Shown: positions 20,790 through 32,751 of the stretch, one piece after another
Position numbering within the stretch: position 1 is the stretch's first letter
Layout of the letters: every line of letters begins with the position of its first letter
NCBI GenBank assembly: GCA_024291935.2
Contig: CM044315.1
Span: 75,746,385 to 75,810,384, forward strand
DNA from: Okapia johnstoni
Lineage: Eukaryota > Chordata > Mammalia > Artiodactyla > Giraffidae
Length of the DNA: 64,000 nt
Reading direction: 5' to 3'
Made by a program: the position numbers and the translations under genes
Notes under the pieces: generated by a model
What the model was told of the DNA's origin: nothing
Seen by the model: the letters and a program-made list of their open reading frames with translations, nothing else
Database searches by the model: none

Positions 20790-21300
20790 CAAAAAGTATT
20801 TTAAAAATTGTAATCCCCCATGCTGGCAAGGATACAGTAAAATCTTTATCTCAAAAACTTCTCATGGGAGTGTAAATTGGAATGACCCTACTAGAAAGCA
20901 ATTTGGCAGCATGTATCAAGAGTAGTAAAAAGGTACATGTTTTCTGACCCAGTAATTCCACTCTTGGGTATTCATCCCAGAGAGATAATCTAATCCAAAT
21001 GAAGGAAAAAATTGTATGCAGGAAGGGGTTTATTGTAATGTCATTTATAACAAAATAATAACAACCTAAATGTTCTATATTTAAGTAAACCATTCACTTT
21101 CACTAAGTTGAATGTTATGAAGTCATTAAAATAACATTTATAATGACTATATAATACTATTTGAAAACTTCTTATGATATAATATAACCTAAAAATAACA
21201 GAATATCGAAAGTGGCAAAATTGTATTTATGCCATGATTGCATCTTTGTTTTTCATGTATAATTGTTATCCACACATTATAAGTATAGATATTTAGACAA
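20790..21300 (+). mobile_element. Old L1 ORF2 3' part
   Basis: tgggagtgtaaattggaatg, gcaatttggcagcatgtatc, ctgacccagtaattccactc, aataacaacctaaatgttct, agtcattaaaataacattt and tgatataatataacct follow the sense order of the L1 ORF2 end. Frame is destroyed. Confidence 0.8.
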
Positions 21301-21409
21301 GAACTAGCAAATAGCACAGAAAAAATGAAAGTGGCTGTTGAGATCTCAAGTTTTTGTATATATTTTTATCTTTTTATATTATTAGTAGTATTATTTAATG
21401 ATACTATAT

Positions 21410-21635
21410 ATTATGGATAGAGTACTTTTAATAACATAGGTTTCATAGTCAGAAGTGTGGTTTAAATCTTAGTGCCATCACTTAATAGCTATGTGACTTC
21501 AGGCATTTATTTAACCTCTTTGAATATCAATTTCCTCATCTCTAAAATGGGGGTTAAATACCTGCATTATGAGAGTGTCGTGAGGATGAAATGAGTAAAC
21601 ATAAATAAAGCATCTGTTGCAGAGTAGATGTAGAA
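21410..21635 (+). mobile_element. MIR SINE
   Basis: Full sense MIR: gtggtttaaatcttagtgcc, atcacttaatagctatgtga, tttaacctctttgaatatc, tttcctcatctctaaaatgg, gtgtcgtgaggatgaaatga. Confidence 0.9.
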
Positions 21636-21986
21636 TTAGAGTTTCTACATCTTAATTAACTCTTTTCTAGAAAAGATTTATCAGTTTAAAAACATACATG
21701 CACACACATAAGCACATACACATATATATATAGATATAAAGATAGAATAAATTTAAAAATAGGTTAGGAAAATTGGGCAAGGGAAAATAGGGTAGTTCTG
21801 TAAATGTTAACTCCCCTCACTTTTCCAGTTCCTATCTGCTACAAGTGCAATGAGAATATTCTGACTGCATTGTTCAGAAATCAATCACAAATGATGCTTA
21901 TTTTTCAAAAGCAATAGGAAAGGAAAAGAAAAGAAAAACAAAAAACAAAACCCAGAGATACCTCTCCCACCCCATTCTACTCCTGA

Positions 21987-22037
<51 letters not shown>

Positions 22038-22560
22038 TACATCCCTCTCATCAGACTTCAGGGTGTGTCCCTGGAGTTCCAAGAAAATCACATTTTGGTC
22101 TTTTTTTTTTTTTTCTGGTGAACACATTTCCTTTCCCCAAGTAACAAAAGGTATCATTTTGCTTTTAATTATGGTTTGTTATTATGCATTGCTTTTATTT
22201 GGCAAAGATGTTTGTTTCAGGAAAATTAATTTAGACAGTTCCATTTTTCAAGCAATAATACCTTCTGTCCCAGGCTTACAAAGAACAATTAGATCTGGAT
22301 TCTTTCCCCACAATCAAGCTGGCAATTTCTTATGGAAAGTCGTGGTCAATCAGCGTGGAATGGAGCTTCCATGAGAGCCAGTCAAATGCAGAAAATAGAC
22401 TGTTATGGCCTGGCACTTTTACTTCCTGCGGTATATATAACTCTGACATCCTGCAGAGGCATTACTCTGGCTGGGCAGAAACACAGATTAATGTTGCCTC
22501 ACTTTCAGTGCCAGAGTTTTATCCTGAATGTCATGATATTTTTCACAGGAACTCCAGTTT
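21636..22560. other. No gene; simple repeats and unassigned sequence
   Basis: Holds an (AC)n array at 21991-22033 and a poly-T at about 22100-22114. Frames at 22063-22374 and 22332-22691 show no domain. Confidence 0.4.
21991..22033. repeat. (AC)n microsatellite
   Basis: About 21 uninterrupted AC units. Confidence 0.97.
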
Positions 22561-22564
22561 CATG

Positions 22565-22860
22565 CAATTCAGCAAACATGACTGAAGACCTGCTCTGTTC
22601 CAAGTACAGTGGTAGGAGCTGGAGGTACCGAACTGAGTCACACAGCGTCCTTGCCCACAAGAGCTCTCACAGCAGGATGACTCACAGATGATTGCAACCC
22701 ACAGGAATAGCGTCTGTGGCCAAGGGTAGCACAAGGTGCTGAGAGGCCTGAAGGAGGCACCTAACCCAGCCTGGGAGAGCAAAACACTTCCAGAAGGTGA
22801 TGATGTAATAGAGAGGTCATATACAGAGACAGAGGGGAGGAAAGGCTTTCCAAGCAGTCT
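22565..22860 (-). mobile_element. L2 LINE 3' part
   Basis: gacctgctctgttccaagta, cttgcccacaagagctctca, gtagcacaaggtgctgagag, cctaacccagcctgggagag, cttccagaaggtgatgatgt follow antisense L2 order. Confidence 0.7.
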
Positions 22861-22964
22861 TGGAATTAAAAATAAAAGTCTTACCAGGCTAAGTGCCATT
22901 TACCCAGAGATTATATGACAAATGTCTAGGTTAGCTGCTTTACTAGTAGATGGGTTGCTAAACC

Positions 22965-23015
22965 CTTTTGAAAGTATTTAACCAACTTACCCAGGGTCAC
23001 CTAGCTAGTAGGTGG
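22965..23015 (-). mobile_element. MIR fragment
   Basis: aacttacccagggtcaccta and gctagtaggtggtggagat: antisense MIR core. Confidence 0.6.
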
Positions 23016-23855
23016 TGGAGATGCATTCAAAGAAGATAAATTATTAAAATTATTAGCTCATACAGCAAGAAATTGGAAAAACTGGGCTGAAACATGTGTT
23101 TCTGGTTCATTGTGTTACTCAGTCCTAACCACGGTTCTGTGCAGGCACATGTGAACAACTTTGCACACTTCCTAAATCTGAAGAAGAATGAGAACAAAAA
23201 AACTTTATTGAACACTTAGTTGAATGTAGTAATATCTTTTGTGAACTCAGAACCTCCGAGCTCTTCCACCTGAATAGGGAAGAGTGACCTTCAGTTCAGT
23301 TCAGTTCAGTCGCTCAGTCGTGTCCGACTCTTTGCGACCCCATGAACCGCAGCACACCAGGCCTCCCTGTTCATCACCAACTCCCGGAGTCCACCCAAAC
23401 TCATGTCCATCGAGTCGGTGATGCCATCCAGCCATCTCATCCTCTGTCATCCCTTTCTCCTCCTACCCCCAATCCTTCCCAGCATCAGGGTCTTTTCAAA
23501 TGAGTCAACTCTTCACATCAGGTGGCCAAAGTATTGGAGTTTCAGCTTCAACATCAGCCCTTCCAATGAACACCCAGGACTGATCTCCTTTAGGATGGAC
23601 TGGTTGGATCTCCTTGCAGTCCAAGGGACTCTCAAGAGTCTTCTCCAACACCACAGTTCAAAAGCATCAATTCTTCGGTGCTCAGCTTTCTTCACCGTCC
23701 AACTCACACATCCATACATGACTACTGGAAAAACCCTAGCCTTGACTAGACGGACCTTTGTTGGCAAAGTAATGTCTCTGCTTTTTAATATGCTGTCTAG
23801 GCTGGTCATAACTTTCCTTCCAAGGAGCAAGCATCTTTTAATTTCATGGCTGCAA

Positions 23856-24497
23856 TCACCATCTGCAGTGATTTTGGAGCCCAAAAAAGTAAAGTCTGTC
23901 ACTGTTTCCACTGTTTCCCCATAATATTTGCCATGAAGAGATGGGACCAGATGCCATGATCTTAGTTTTCTGAATGTTGATCTTTAAGCCAACTTTTTCA
24001 CTCTCCTCTCTCACTTTCATCAAGAGGCTTTTTAGTTCCTCTTCACTTTCTGCCATAAGGATGGTGTCGTCTGCATATCTGAGGTTATTGGTATTTCTCC
24101 CAGCAATCTTGATCCCAGCTTGTGTTTCTTCCAGTCCAGCGTTTCTCATGATGTAATCTGCATATAAGTTAAATAAGCAGGGTGACAATATACAGCCTTG
24201 ACGTACTCCTTTTCCTATTTGGAACCAGTCTATTGTTCCATGTCCAGTTCTAACTGTTGCTTCTTGACCTGCATGCAGGTTTCTCAGGAGGCAGGTCAGG
24301 TGGTCTGGTATTCCCGTCTCTTTCAGAATTTTCCACAGTTTGTTGTGATCCACAGGAGACTTTGCCATAGTCAATAAAGCAGAAGTAGATGTTTTTCTGG
24401 AGCTCTCTTGCCTTTTCGATGATCCAATGGATGTTGGCAATTTGATCTCTGGTTCCTCTGCCTTTTCTAAATCCAGCTTGAATACCTGGAAGTTCAT
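23856..24497 (-). pseudogene. BovB reverse transcriptase palm remnant (copy D)
   Basis: Open piece with KGVRQGCILSPCLFNLYADY, LRYADDTILMAESEEELKS (the YADD catalytic motif) and QKTKIMASGPISSWQI. The FIDY motif lies in the neighbouring frame (24250-24540), so at least one frameshift separates the first catalytic aspartate from YADD. Not functional. Confidence 0.88.
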
Positions 24498-24648
24498 GGT
24501 TCATGCACTGTTGAAGCCTGGCTTGGAGAATTTTGAGCATTTCTTTGCTAGTGTGGGAGATGAGTGCAATTGTGCAGTAGTTTGAACATTCTTTGGCATT
24601 GCCTTTCTTTGGGATTGGAATGAATACTGACCTTTTCCAGTCCTGTGG

Positions 24649-25395
24649 CTACTGCTGAGTTTTCCAAATTTGCTGGCATATTGAGTGCAACACTTTCACA
24701 GCATCATCCTTTAGGATTTGAAATAGCTCAACTGAAATTCCATCACCTCCACTAGCTTTGTTCGTAGTGATGCTTCCTAAGGCCCACTTGACTTCGCATT
24801 CCATGATATCTGGCTCTTGATGAGTGATCACACTGTTGTGGTTATCTGGGTCATGAAGATCTTTTTTGTACAGTTCTTCTGTGTATTCTCGCCACCTCTT
24901 CTTAATATCTTCTGTTTCTGTTAGGTCCATACCATTTCTGTCTCTTTTTGAGCCCATTTTTGCAAGAAGTAGTCCCTTGGTATCTCTAATTTTCTTGAAG
25001 AGACCTCTAGTCTTTCCCATCCTATTATTTTCCTCTATTTCTTTACACTGATCACCGAGGAAGCCTTTCTTATCTCTCCTTGCTATTCTTTGGAACTCTG
25101 CATTCAGTTGGGTATATCTTTCCTTTTCTCCGTTGCCTTTCACTTCTCTTCTTTCCTCAGCGATTTGTACTGCCTTCTCAGACAACCATTTTGCCTTTTT
25201 GCGTTTCTTTGTCTTGGGGATGGTCGTGATCACTGCCTCTTGTACAATGTCATGAACCTCTGTCCATAGTTCTTCAGGCACTCTGTCTATCAGATCTAAT
25301 CCCTTGAACATATTTGTCACTTCTACTGTATAATCATAAGGGATTTGATTTAGGTCATACCTGAATGGTCTAGTGGTTTTCCCTACTTTCTTCAA
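24649..25395 (-). pseudogene. BovB linker and RT N-terminal remnant (copy D)
   Basis: The longest open LINE piece in the window, 248 codons. From the N side: FRYDLNQIPYDYTVEVTN, LIDRVPEELWTEVHDIVQ, a K/R/E-rich stretch, NRMGKTRGLFKKIRDTKG, ITHQEPDIMECEVKWALG, ITTNKASGGDGISVELFQI and SICQQIWK. It stops just before the palm domain, at the QQ codons near 24652. It has no catalytic residues and is an RTE fragment, not a host gene. Confidence 0.9.
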
Positions 25396-25531
25396 TTTAA
25401 GTCTGAATTTGGCAAAAAGGAATTCATGATCTGAACCACAGTCAGCTCCCGGTCTTATTTTTGCTGATTGTGTAGAGCTTCTCCATCTTTGGCTGCAAAG
25501 AATATAATCAATCTGAACATAATCAATCTGA

Positions 25532-26625
25532 TGTCCTTGTACCCAGCATCATCTAATTTCTCCTTATTTTTCTATTCCTCCATGTCTTTTTTGTATGTGT
25601 TTTAATTTTGTTGCATTCTCTTCTTGTAAGCATCTTCCATTTTGGGGGGGATCAGTGTTATATATTGAATAACCAAATATGTAAAGGAACAAACAGAATA
25701 TAGCATTTCAAAGAGGTGCCCTAGTAGTCTTAAAAACTGGAGGTCAAATGTAAAGGGACTCAGTTCCTAGGGACAGAGGGTAGCAGAGCCCATGGCTAAT
25801 TCAGATCCCTGCGATGTTCTGTTTTAAAATTGGCCTCACTTCCCAGTGAGGAGTAACTAACTTGTTTCTAATCTTTAAGGGCCATTTCAATTACCACCTC
25901 TTGAAGGAAGTCCTCCTGATAATGCCTCCATTAAAACCAGTTGAATCAAATAGACATAATGATATTGGAACTCAAAACAAGTTCTTAACCAAATTCCCTC
26001 CTGCCTCCATACCCTCACCTCACTCTCTTATTTTCCTTAACCGTTCCCCCCCCTCCCCCGAGCATCTATGCTCTTTTAGGCATGAATGGGATACAGACAT
26101 CCCTTTTTTCCACTCTGTTGAAGGAGGCCCAGAAGGAAATAGTGCAGAACTATGTGGCACGTGAACTGAGCAGCTCCCTCCCCTTCTATGGGCTCAGTTT
26201 ACTTTTCTCTGAAATAAGGTAGTTGTGCCAAATGATCTCCAAAGCCCCTTGCTCTGACATTCCAGGAGGCTGTGTTGTGGGGTAGCCTCACTCACGGGAT
26301 CATGGTGACCTTCAAGATAAAGAATAATCTGAAGGATAAACTGAAGGCCTAAAAGGCTTATCTTTTAAACTCTAAAGTTTGATTTTTACAAAAGAAAAGT
26401 TGTGACTTAAAACATAAAAAGAGGATTTATCAGATATGTAACTTTGTCTGATAATAAGCCAAAACATCACATCTGTAACAAACTTCCTCAGGTCCTAATC
26501 AGGTACAGAGAGAACACCCAACATAGAAAATACTCAACTCTAACCTTGGAGGAGAAAGCAGGAGGGAGAAGATGGAAGTAGGGGAGGTAGAGGTGGAATG
26601 AAAAATGAGACCAATATGTAAATAG
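25532..26625. other. No gene; mostly unassigned
   Basis: 25860-25925 (aatctttaagggccatttca, cacctcttgaaggaagtcct) resembles a short sense L2 piece. 26185-26270 (gggctcagtttacttttctc, ttgtgccaaatgatctcca) resembles a MIR3/THER-like tail. The rest is unassigned. Confidence 0.45.
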
Positions 26626-26639
26626 CTAACTATAGTTTG

Positions 26640-26825
26640 CATGGGTGTACATGTTCAGTCATATCCAACTCTTTGCAACCCCATGGATTATAGCCTGCAA
26701 GGCTACTCTGTCCGTGGGATTTTCCAGGCAAGAATACTGGAGTAGGTTGCCCAGATCCTACTCTAGGATATCTTCCCCAACCAGGGGATCGATTGAACCT
26801 ATGTCTCCTCTGTCTCCTGCCTAAC
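26640..26825 (-). mobile_element. Bov-tA SINE
   Basis: ttcagtcatatccaactctt, ggattatagcctgcaaggct, ttccaggcaagaatactgga, ggatcgattgaacctatgtc, antisense. An older, diverged copy. Confidence 0.88.
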
Positions 26826-27250
26826 CCTAACTGTAACAAGAGACACAGTTAAATCAATGCTTAGATGCTATGGGCCCATAGGTGCCCTGAGTGGGTGTCT
26901 TTTAGTCATGCAGGCATCTTCTCCAGCCTTGAGCTGCACCATCACTTTAGGTGCCATGTTTGTTCTTACAGGTTCCCACATGGCCTCATGTTACTGGAGC
27001 AAAGGGTAGGGAAGAAGCAGTCTTTCTTGGCCTGGAATCTTCTGAATCACGACTGGAACAGCCTTCCTCTCACAGCTCTACTTCTTTCCTCTAGAGCTGG
27101 GGAGGGTGGAGTCTTCCAGCACAAGCCCCCTTCTGACTCACTGGGGTTTTAGGGTGTGATATGTATCATTTCTCTCCAGCAAGAGTAAGGGTTTCAGCTG
27201 TTTATCTAGCCCTCTTCAAAAACCTGGTCTAGCCTTCCACATATGATTTT
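26826..27250. other. No gene; unassigned sequence
   Basis: No recognised repeat or coding frame. Confidence 0.4.
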
Positions 27251-27254
27251 TAAC

Positions 27255-27405
27255 ACATATTTAGATAGAATGCACTCTGCCAGGAAAGCTCAACTCTGTC
27301 CTTTCTGTCGTAGAGTTTAGCATATAATGGGAATGACATTGATCAAATATAAATACAGGTAAATATAGAATTTCAGATTGTGAACACTGAAGGAAAAATA
27401 TAGAA
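27255..27405 (-). mobile_element. L2 LINE 3' end
   Basis: acatatttagatagaatgca, tagagtttagcatataatgg, tttcagattgtgaacactga: antisense L2, diverged. Confidence 0.55.
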
Positions 27406-27569
27406 CATCACACTTAAGTCGAAGCTCCTCCCACCCTCCTGTGTGCAGAGACTATTCAGTTGTACGGTGTTGCCACCGAGGCTCCTATTGCTCCTCTGTA
27501 TAGAAACTTGGAGATCACCAAAAGCATTTCTCATACCCCAGTGCTCGCACAGCTACCTGGACGTTGTCT

Positions 27570-27765
27570 TCAGAGACCAACAGTATGGGTTCAAATCTAG
27601 ATTTCTCCAGTAGCAGCTGTGACGTTGAGCAAGTAATGTAACCTCTTGACCTTCAGCTTCTTCATTTATATAAATGGGTAACAATGCAGTGCTGGCCTCA
27701 GAAGGTGGTAAGGATTGACACAGAGTAAATGCTCAGCAAATGCAGTTGCTACGGCCTCTGCTGCC
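27570..27765 (+). mobile_element. MIR SINE
   Basis: gtatgggttcaaatctagat, gtgacgttgagcaagtaatg, taacctcttgaccttcagct, tggtaaggattgacacagag, aaatgctcagcaaatg. Confidence 0.88.
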
Positions 27766-28270
27766 ACTAATCCTGCTTCCAGAATGCCTCTGCACTTTCA
27801 TATGCTCTTCTCCATTTCCACTTGTCCTGTTTTTGTGCAGGCTGCCAGAGGCTGAACTCAAATGCTCCTTTAAGCTGCCCTGGGGATGAAAGCCACTTGC
27901 GTGCCTGGCTTTTCCAATAACAGGAAGCTACAGAAGCAGAAACTACTCAGTGAAATATATTGAAGAAATCCCACTTGTACAACCCTAGCTTTTGTCTGCT
28001 GTCCCACTCAGCTTCCCACTGAGTTTAACCCCTAGTCGTGAGATTCTATTTCAGCTTTGAATGATGTTCACTCTCTCCCTGAGTAAAAGGCTAATGCATT
28101 TTTTATTATCCTGATGGGAGTAGGTGCACAAAAGGGCAGCGGAGACTCAGCCATTGCTCAGGTTCCTATAGAAGGTAGCAAAGTTGGTGAATGCTTACGA
28201 GAGGCATCCAGCCATCAGCCATTGGGTTGGGTGAGGTTTGAGGAATACTTTGAACCCTGGTCACGTACCT
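27766..28270. other. No gene; unassigned sequence
   Basis: No recognised repeat or coding frame. Confidence 0.4.
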
Positions 28271-28274
28271 TTCC

Positions 28275-28515
28275 ACATGTTGTTCTTTGAAGCACTTACC
28301 ATAACTGACATTGATTCATATTATATGATTATTTGCTTAATATGTCTGTCTTCTCCACCTCACTATTAGCTATATATGTCTGTCTTCTCCACTTCACTGT
28401 TAGTTGTTTCTTTGAAGACAGGGGCTGTGTCTTTCTTGTCCTTTCCTCAGCAGTATGCCTGGCATAGAGTAGATGCTTATGGCTATTTATTAAATTAATG
28501 AACAAACAAATGAAG
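28275..28515 (+). mobile_element. L2 LINE 3' end with internal 33-bp tandem duplication
   Basis: Sense L2 tail: aagcacttaccataactgac, agacaggggctgtgtctttc, cagcagtatgcctggcatag, agtagatgcttatggctatt, taaattaatgaac. Two near-identical units (atatgtctgtcttctccacc.. and atatgtctgtcttctccact..) lie side by side at about 28339-28371 and 28372-28404. Confidence 0.85.
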
Positions 28516-29840
28516 AGTCAAAGAGTGAAGTCCCAGTACTATCAGGGAAGCCATGCCACACATCACTTGTTCAGCATGAGGAGAAGTAGAAAGGGAACCA
28601 TGTCGAGGGCAGAAGGCAGGGTCAGGGACAGGTGAGATGGTGGCGTACAAAAGGGTCAGGCAAATAGACAGCTTGCGTCCCACTTCAGTGGGATGTGGAC
28701 CTGAGCTCCATGCTTTAGACAGTGCTTTTCAGACTTTCATAATCCCTGCTCCTTTCCCTCAAAGAGGTGACTGGTTCTCCCCACATCTTCCTCCTGCCAC
28801 GTCTTCTACATGTGACACTGACCCATGTGATAAGGCCTACCTTTGTTGTCTGAAGTTTGCTTCTGAAAATGATAGGTAACTTTTTGTTTGTTCTCCAAAT
28901 ATGTTAAGATATAAAAACTGCTTTTTCAAATAACACCTAGAGCTTGTGGAGATTTGTCATCTGTCCTTGAATGCTAAGCTAAGAAATCTAGTATTTATGA
29001 GGAATGCAAGCAGGATTATTAAATTATTCTAAGAAAGGATCGAATTTAACTTTAGAGTGATTAGTCCTGCAGCCAGTGTGCAGGCTAGACTGGAATAGGA
29101 AAGATCAGAAGTGGTGAGTTTAGGGAGAGGTGAGCACTATGTGAAATGCTTTCTAGGGAGCAGGCTCTGCTTAGGGTAAAGCAGGGAGGGGCCCTGAGAG
29201 CCCTAGAAAATGACTCTGGCTGGGTGAAGGGGGGAACGGGACAGGAAGGGGATTACAGGGAAAAGAGGGTTCTGAGCCATGAAACCAAACGTGTGCGCAT
29301 GCTCCTGCGACCACCCCTTTCTGGAGAGTGTGGATTCCCAGGTCCTCCCCACGTTGGCTGGCTTCTGGAGTAACAGGAAAATGCACAGGGATTACTGGTG
29401 CTCTTATTTAAATTATCTCCAGCCTATGCCATGGCAGACTGACTTTTCCCCCAAATAGCTATGCTGCACGAAATGCAAAAAGCAAAACAGAACACATAAT
29501 CAGTGCCTGTTCTCTTCCACCAAGCAGAACCTCACACGTGAAGCCAGCCCCTGAGCTCCTGGAACACCATGTCCCTTTCTCATTCTGAGAAATAATTGCA
29601 ATGCAGTTCGTGACCAAAATGAAAAGTCCGTTTTTAAACGTAGCCTCATAATTACCCATCCAGATGAAGAAGGCCAGATTGTCTGTGGTTTAATCCCTAG
29701 GTCCCCGTGGCAGAAATAGGGTTTTGAGGAAAATTATGGGGCCAATGTGTGCACATCTTTTGGGAGGGAAGGGGATAAAGCTAAAGACTTTTTCTGACCA
29801 TCAGTTCAGTAGGACCTTCTCTCCAGTCAGCATCTTGGTA
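28516..29840. other. No gene; unassigned sequence
   Basis: 1.3 kb without a named repeat. Short frames (28637-28879, 29146-29373, 29459-29659) have no recognisable domain. Confidence 0.4.
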
Positions 29841-29844
29841 GCTG

Positions 29845-30380
29845 GTAACCAGCAGATATTTAGTGAATATCAAGTATCGGTCAGGCACTGGGCTAGTCCC
29901 TGAGACGAGTGTCCTAGTGATGCCACAGCCCTGCCCTCAGGGAGATCACACAGGGGAGAAGATAGAGAAGTAAGCAGGCCAGGAGAGGCATTGTGATGGT
30001 GCTGTCATAGGGAGGGTCAGGGGGCTAAGGACAAGATCCAGCCCAGCCTGGGCAGGTCAACAAAGCCTTTACAGAAGAGGTGGCATGTGGGTGGAGATCT
30101 GAACCAGTAGGGATTAGCCAGGCAAAGCAGGTTGGTTATAAGACTGTTGTTCTGAAAAGAGAGAACAAAGGCCTAGAGGTGAGAGCATAGCAAATTTGGG
30201 GAACTGGAAGTGGCTTCTTATGGTCAGAGCTCAGAGTTCGATGGAATGGGAGACAGAAGGCAGGAGCTGGGGCATAGACACCCTCCAACAGCAACTAAAG
30301 GGTTAAACTTTATTCTGTAGTAGTCCTGGTGAATTTTAAGGTGTGATTCCAGAAAGTTCACACCAGCTGCCGCAGCAATG
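29845..30380 (-). mobile_element. L2 LINE 3' part
   Basis: cagcagatatttagtgaata, gtcaggcactgggctagtcc, gccctgccctcagggagatc, agagaacaaaggcctagagg, ggttaaactttattctgtag follow antisense L2 order. Confidence 0.75.
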
Positions 30381-30965
30381 TGCAAAACTCAATCAGGAAG
30401 ACCAGTTCAGAGGCTGTTGTAAAAGGCTAAGGTACCAGATGGTGAGAAGCCCAAAGTCTCAGCCTGAAGTCAGGCACAGCTGGAGTAGCCCTCAGAAATC
30501 CTAGCTTCCAGCCTTTGTGCTTCCCACTCTACTTGTTGGCACCTCCAAGTCCCTAACCCCCGCTGAGTGATTCTTCCTCTTTCTCTCAGTTTCTTTCCTG
30601 TTAAACTCTTGGAGGTTGGTCTATACTCTTTTTATGAATGGGATACCTAATTGACAGCTAGCTTAAGTAAACATGCGTAGATAGCACAGCTTAAAGATGA
30701 TAGAATCAAGATTCATAACATCTGTCTGTCTGATTTTGAGTTTGGAGCTCTTTCTACAAAATCCTTTGTGTAACTGTGATGAGAGGGGCTTCAGATATGA
30801 AGAAGAGTATCTTTCAGGTTGGTTATTGCCTGCTGCCTCCTGTGACAGAATAACCGAGTAGTTTTCCACTAATGTCTTACTAATACCACCTTCCCTGAAA
30901 AAAGGACTAGAAACAAAATCACAGTAGAAAGAACTAAAATTATTTATAGAGATAAATATACATGA
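30381..30965. other. No gene; unassigned sequence
   Basis: No recognised repeat or coding frame. Confidence 0.4.
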
Positions 30966-31265
30966 GTCAATCCTAAGGAAATCAACCCTGAATATTTACT
31001 GGAAGGACTGATGCTGAAACTGAAGCTCTAGTACTTTGGCCACCTGATGTGAAGAGCCTACTCATTGGCAAAGACCCTGATGCTGGGAAGGATTGAAGGC
31101 AGAAGGAGAAAGGGATGACAGAGGATGAGATGGTTGGATGCATCACCAAATCAATGAGCATGAGTTTGAGCAAGCTCTGGGAGTTAGTGATGGACAGGGA
31201 AGCCTGGTATGCTGCAGTCCACGGAGTCTCAAAGAGCTGGAGATGACTGAGTGACTGAACAACAA
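30966..31265 (+). mobile_element. BovB LINE 3' end, copy E
   Basis: aatcctaaggaaatcaaccc, ctggaaggactgatgctgaa, tactttggccacctgatgtg, ggatgagatggttggatgca, gctctgggagttagtgatgg, gagatgactgagtgactgaa. Only the last 300 bases of the element; no target duplication found. Confidence 0.92.
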
Positions 31266-32141
31266 TATGTGACGACTTACATTCTTATAATTCAAAATAA
31301 AGACTCAGCCTGGGACAAAAAATAATTCTGCACAAGATTAAAACATGCTTCATTTGTTATATATAAATATGACCTTGTTAAATAGACACAAGCAAGGAAG
31401 ATGACAAAAAATACACCAAAATGTAATGGTGCTTCTCTTTCAGTGATGAGATTTCATTCATTTTTACTTTCTGAATTTTCTGGAAATTTGGAAAATGACC
31501 AAAATAAGCATGTGTTGTTTTTATTATTGCAAACATTTTAAAGATAGATTCTTCAATGTAGGACAACAGTAGTTTTTATTGAGAATAATTGAATCCGCAA
31601 AAGATCCACAATGTTTGGCTGAGGTCTCCAAATGACCCATCTTTCAGTACTTTTACCCTGGGAGCTGTCACTTGTGACCAGAGATGAAGGGACACTGTAT
31701 TGACAAAATAGCTTCCACTGGATCAACTGGGGAATATGGATAATCCCTGAGCACACATGATGGTAGACAGCTCCTTTAGCAGCCACTGTGGATGTCCCTA
31801 GCATCCTTGGTTCCACCAAATTCAGAGATCGTTCCTGTAGACTTTAGGACCTCCAGCTCCCATGGTCTCTTTGGAGTCATGACTGGTGTCATCTGCCACA
31901 CACTGTTTGAACACAGAAGTGGGTTTCTTCTGAATGTTTTTGAGGCACCACTCTTACCAAGAAAGGCTGGATGGGGGGTCATACTCAGTCAGGAGTCCAC
32001 ATCGCACCTCCTAACTGATCCAACCCTGGCGTAGCCATACTCTTCCAGGATTCCATGGAATGCCATCCAGACAGACTCAGACACACTGCCCGCAATGCAG
32101 GTGTAGAATTCCTTTATCTGATGAGGAATTCCCTCCTACTC

Positions 32142-32188
<47 letters not shown>

Positions 32189-32730
32189 CACTAGCATGTG
32201 AAGGGCCTGCCTTCCTGAGATGGTAGCTTGTGGTTGGCTAGTGGTTCAGCTGCACAGCCCTCAGCCAGCAGGCCCTGTCAGCCTACGAAACCTGCTGTAT
32301 ATCTAGCTGTTTTTCTCCAACTAATATTGCATTTTCTACCATCCAGGCAGGTAGGTAATGTATCATCTCCATGTAAAAGGTCCTTGTGTCTCTCAATTGG
32401 TAAGTAATTAAAATAATTTGGTAATTCTTTATTCCACCATGCTCCCCTCTTATACAATTAATTTATATTATTGGTCAAATTCCACAAGTCGGTTGCCTAT
32501 TTTAATAAATGCCAGCTTCCTTTGGTGAACCTAAATACTAGGCACATTTTTGTGATGAAAATTTCCTCTTCCATTGTATTCCTTTCATTTTTTAAAGACT
32601 TCGAGGAAATTACTTGGATATGTTAGTATCTTAGGTTAAAATTGTTGCACAGTGATTCTTGAACATATACTTTTGGAGACGTTGCAATCTTAAGAGCTAC
32701 CAGTTAAAACAGCAGTCTACACTTACCTTC
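31266..32730. other. No gene; simple repeat and unassigned sequence
   Basis: Contains (CA)19 at 32145-32182. Reverse-strand frames at 31553-31819 and 31776-31982 have no recognisable domain; see the rejected items. Confidence 0.4.
32145..32182. repeat. (CA)19 microsatellite
   Basis: Uninterrupted CA units. Confidence 0.97.
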
Positions 32731-32732
32731 TT

Positions 32733-32751
32733 TGGCCACTAGGTGGTGCAC
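32733..32751 (+). promoter_or_regulatory. Possible CTCF-type motif
   Basis: tggccactaggtggtgca matches the CTCF core pattern (CCA-C/G-N-AGGTGG-C/T-GC) at most positions. Sequence match only. Confidence 0.3.

Larger units (their letters stand above)
23290..25516 (-). mobile_element. BovB LINE, copy D, 5'-truncated
   Basis: 2.2 kb reverse-strand BovB with an intact 3' end (ttcagttcagttcagtcgct, tgtccgactctttgcgaccc). It runs through the RT and the linker to the end of the endonuclease region (ggctgcaaagaatataatca). The reverse-strand frame is broken into pieces at 24649-25395 (248 codons), 24250-24540, 23856-24497 and 23513-23911. No clear target duplication is visible. Its 5' junction carries a 13-bp local repeat (25504-25516 and 25519-25531). 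Confidence 0.97.

Noticed and set aside
23403..23924. 173-codon forward frame, nearly the same as frames at 7.1 kb and 49.2 kb
   Set aside because: Antisense of the BovB RT region. The repetition reflects the repeat, not a gene family.
7043..25516. Reading all BovB copies as a tandem array
   Set aside because: Copies differ in strand, truncation point and target duplications, so they are independent insertions.
31553..32050. Possible processed pseudogene on the reverse strand, because AATAAA lies near the left end and two frames of 68-88 codons overlap
   Set aside because: No protein family could be recognised in any frame, no poly-A tail is present (it would show as poly-T near 31555), and no target duplication is visible.
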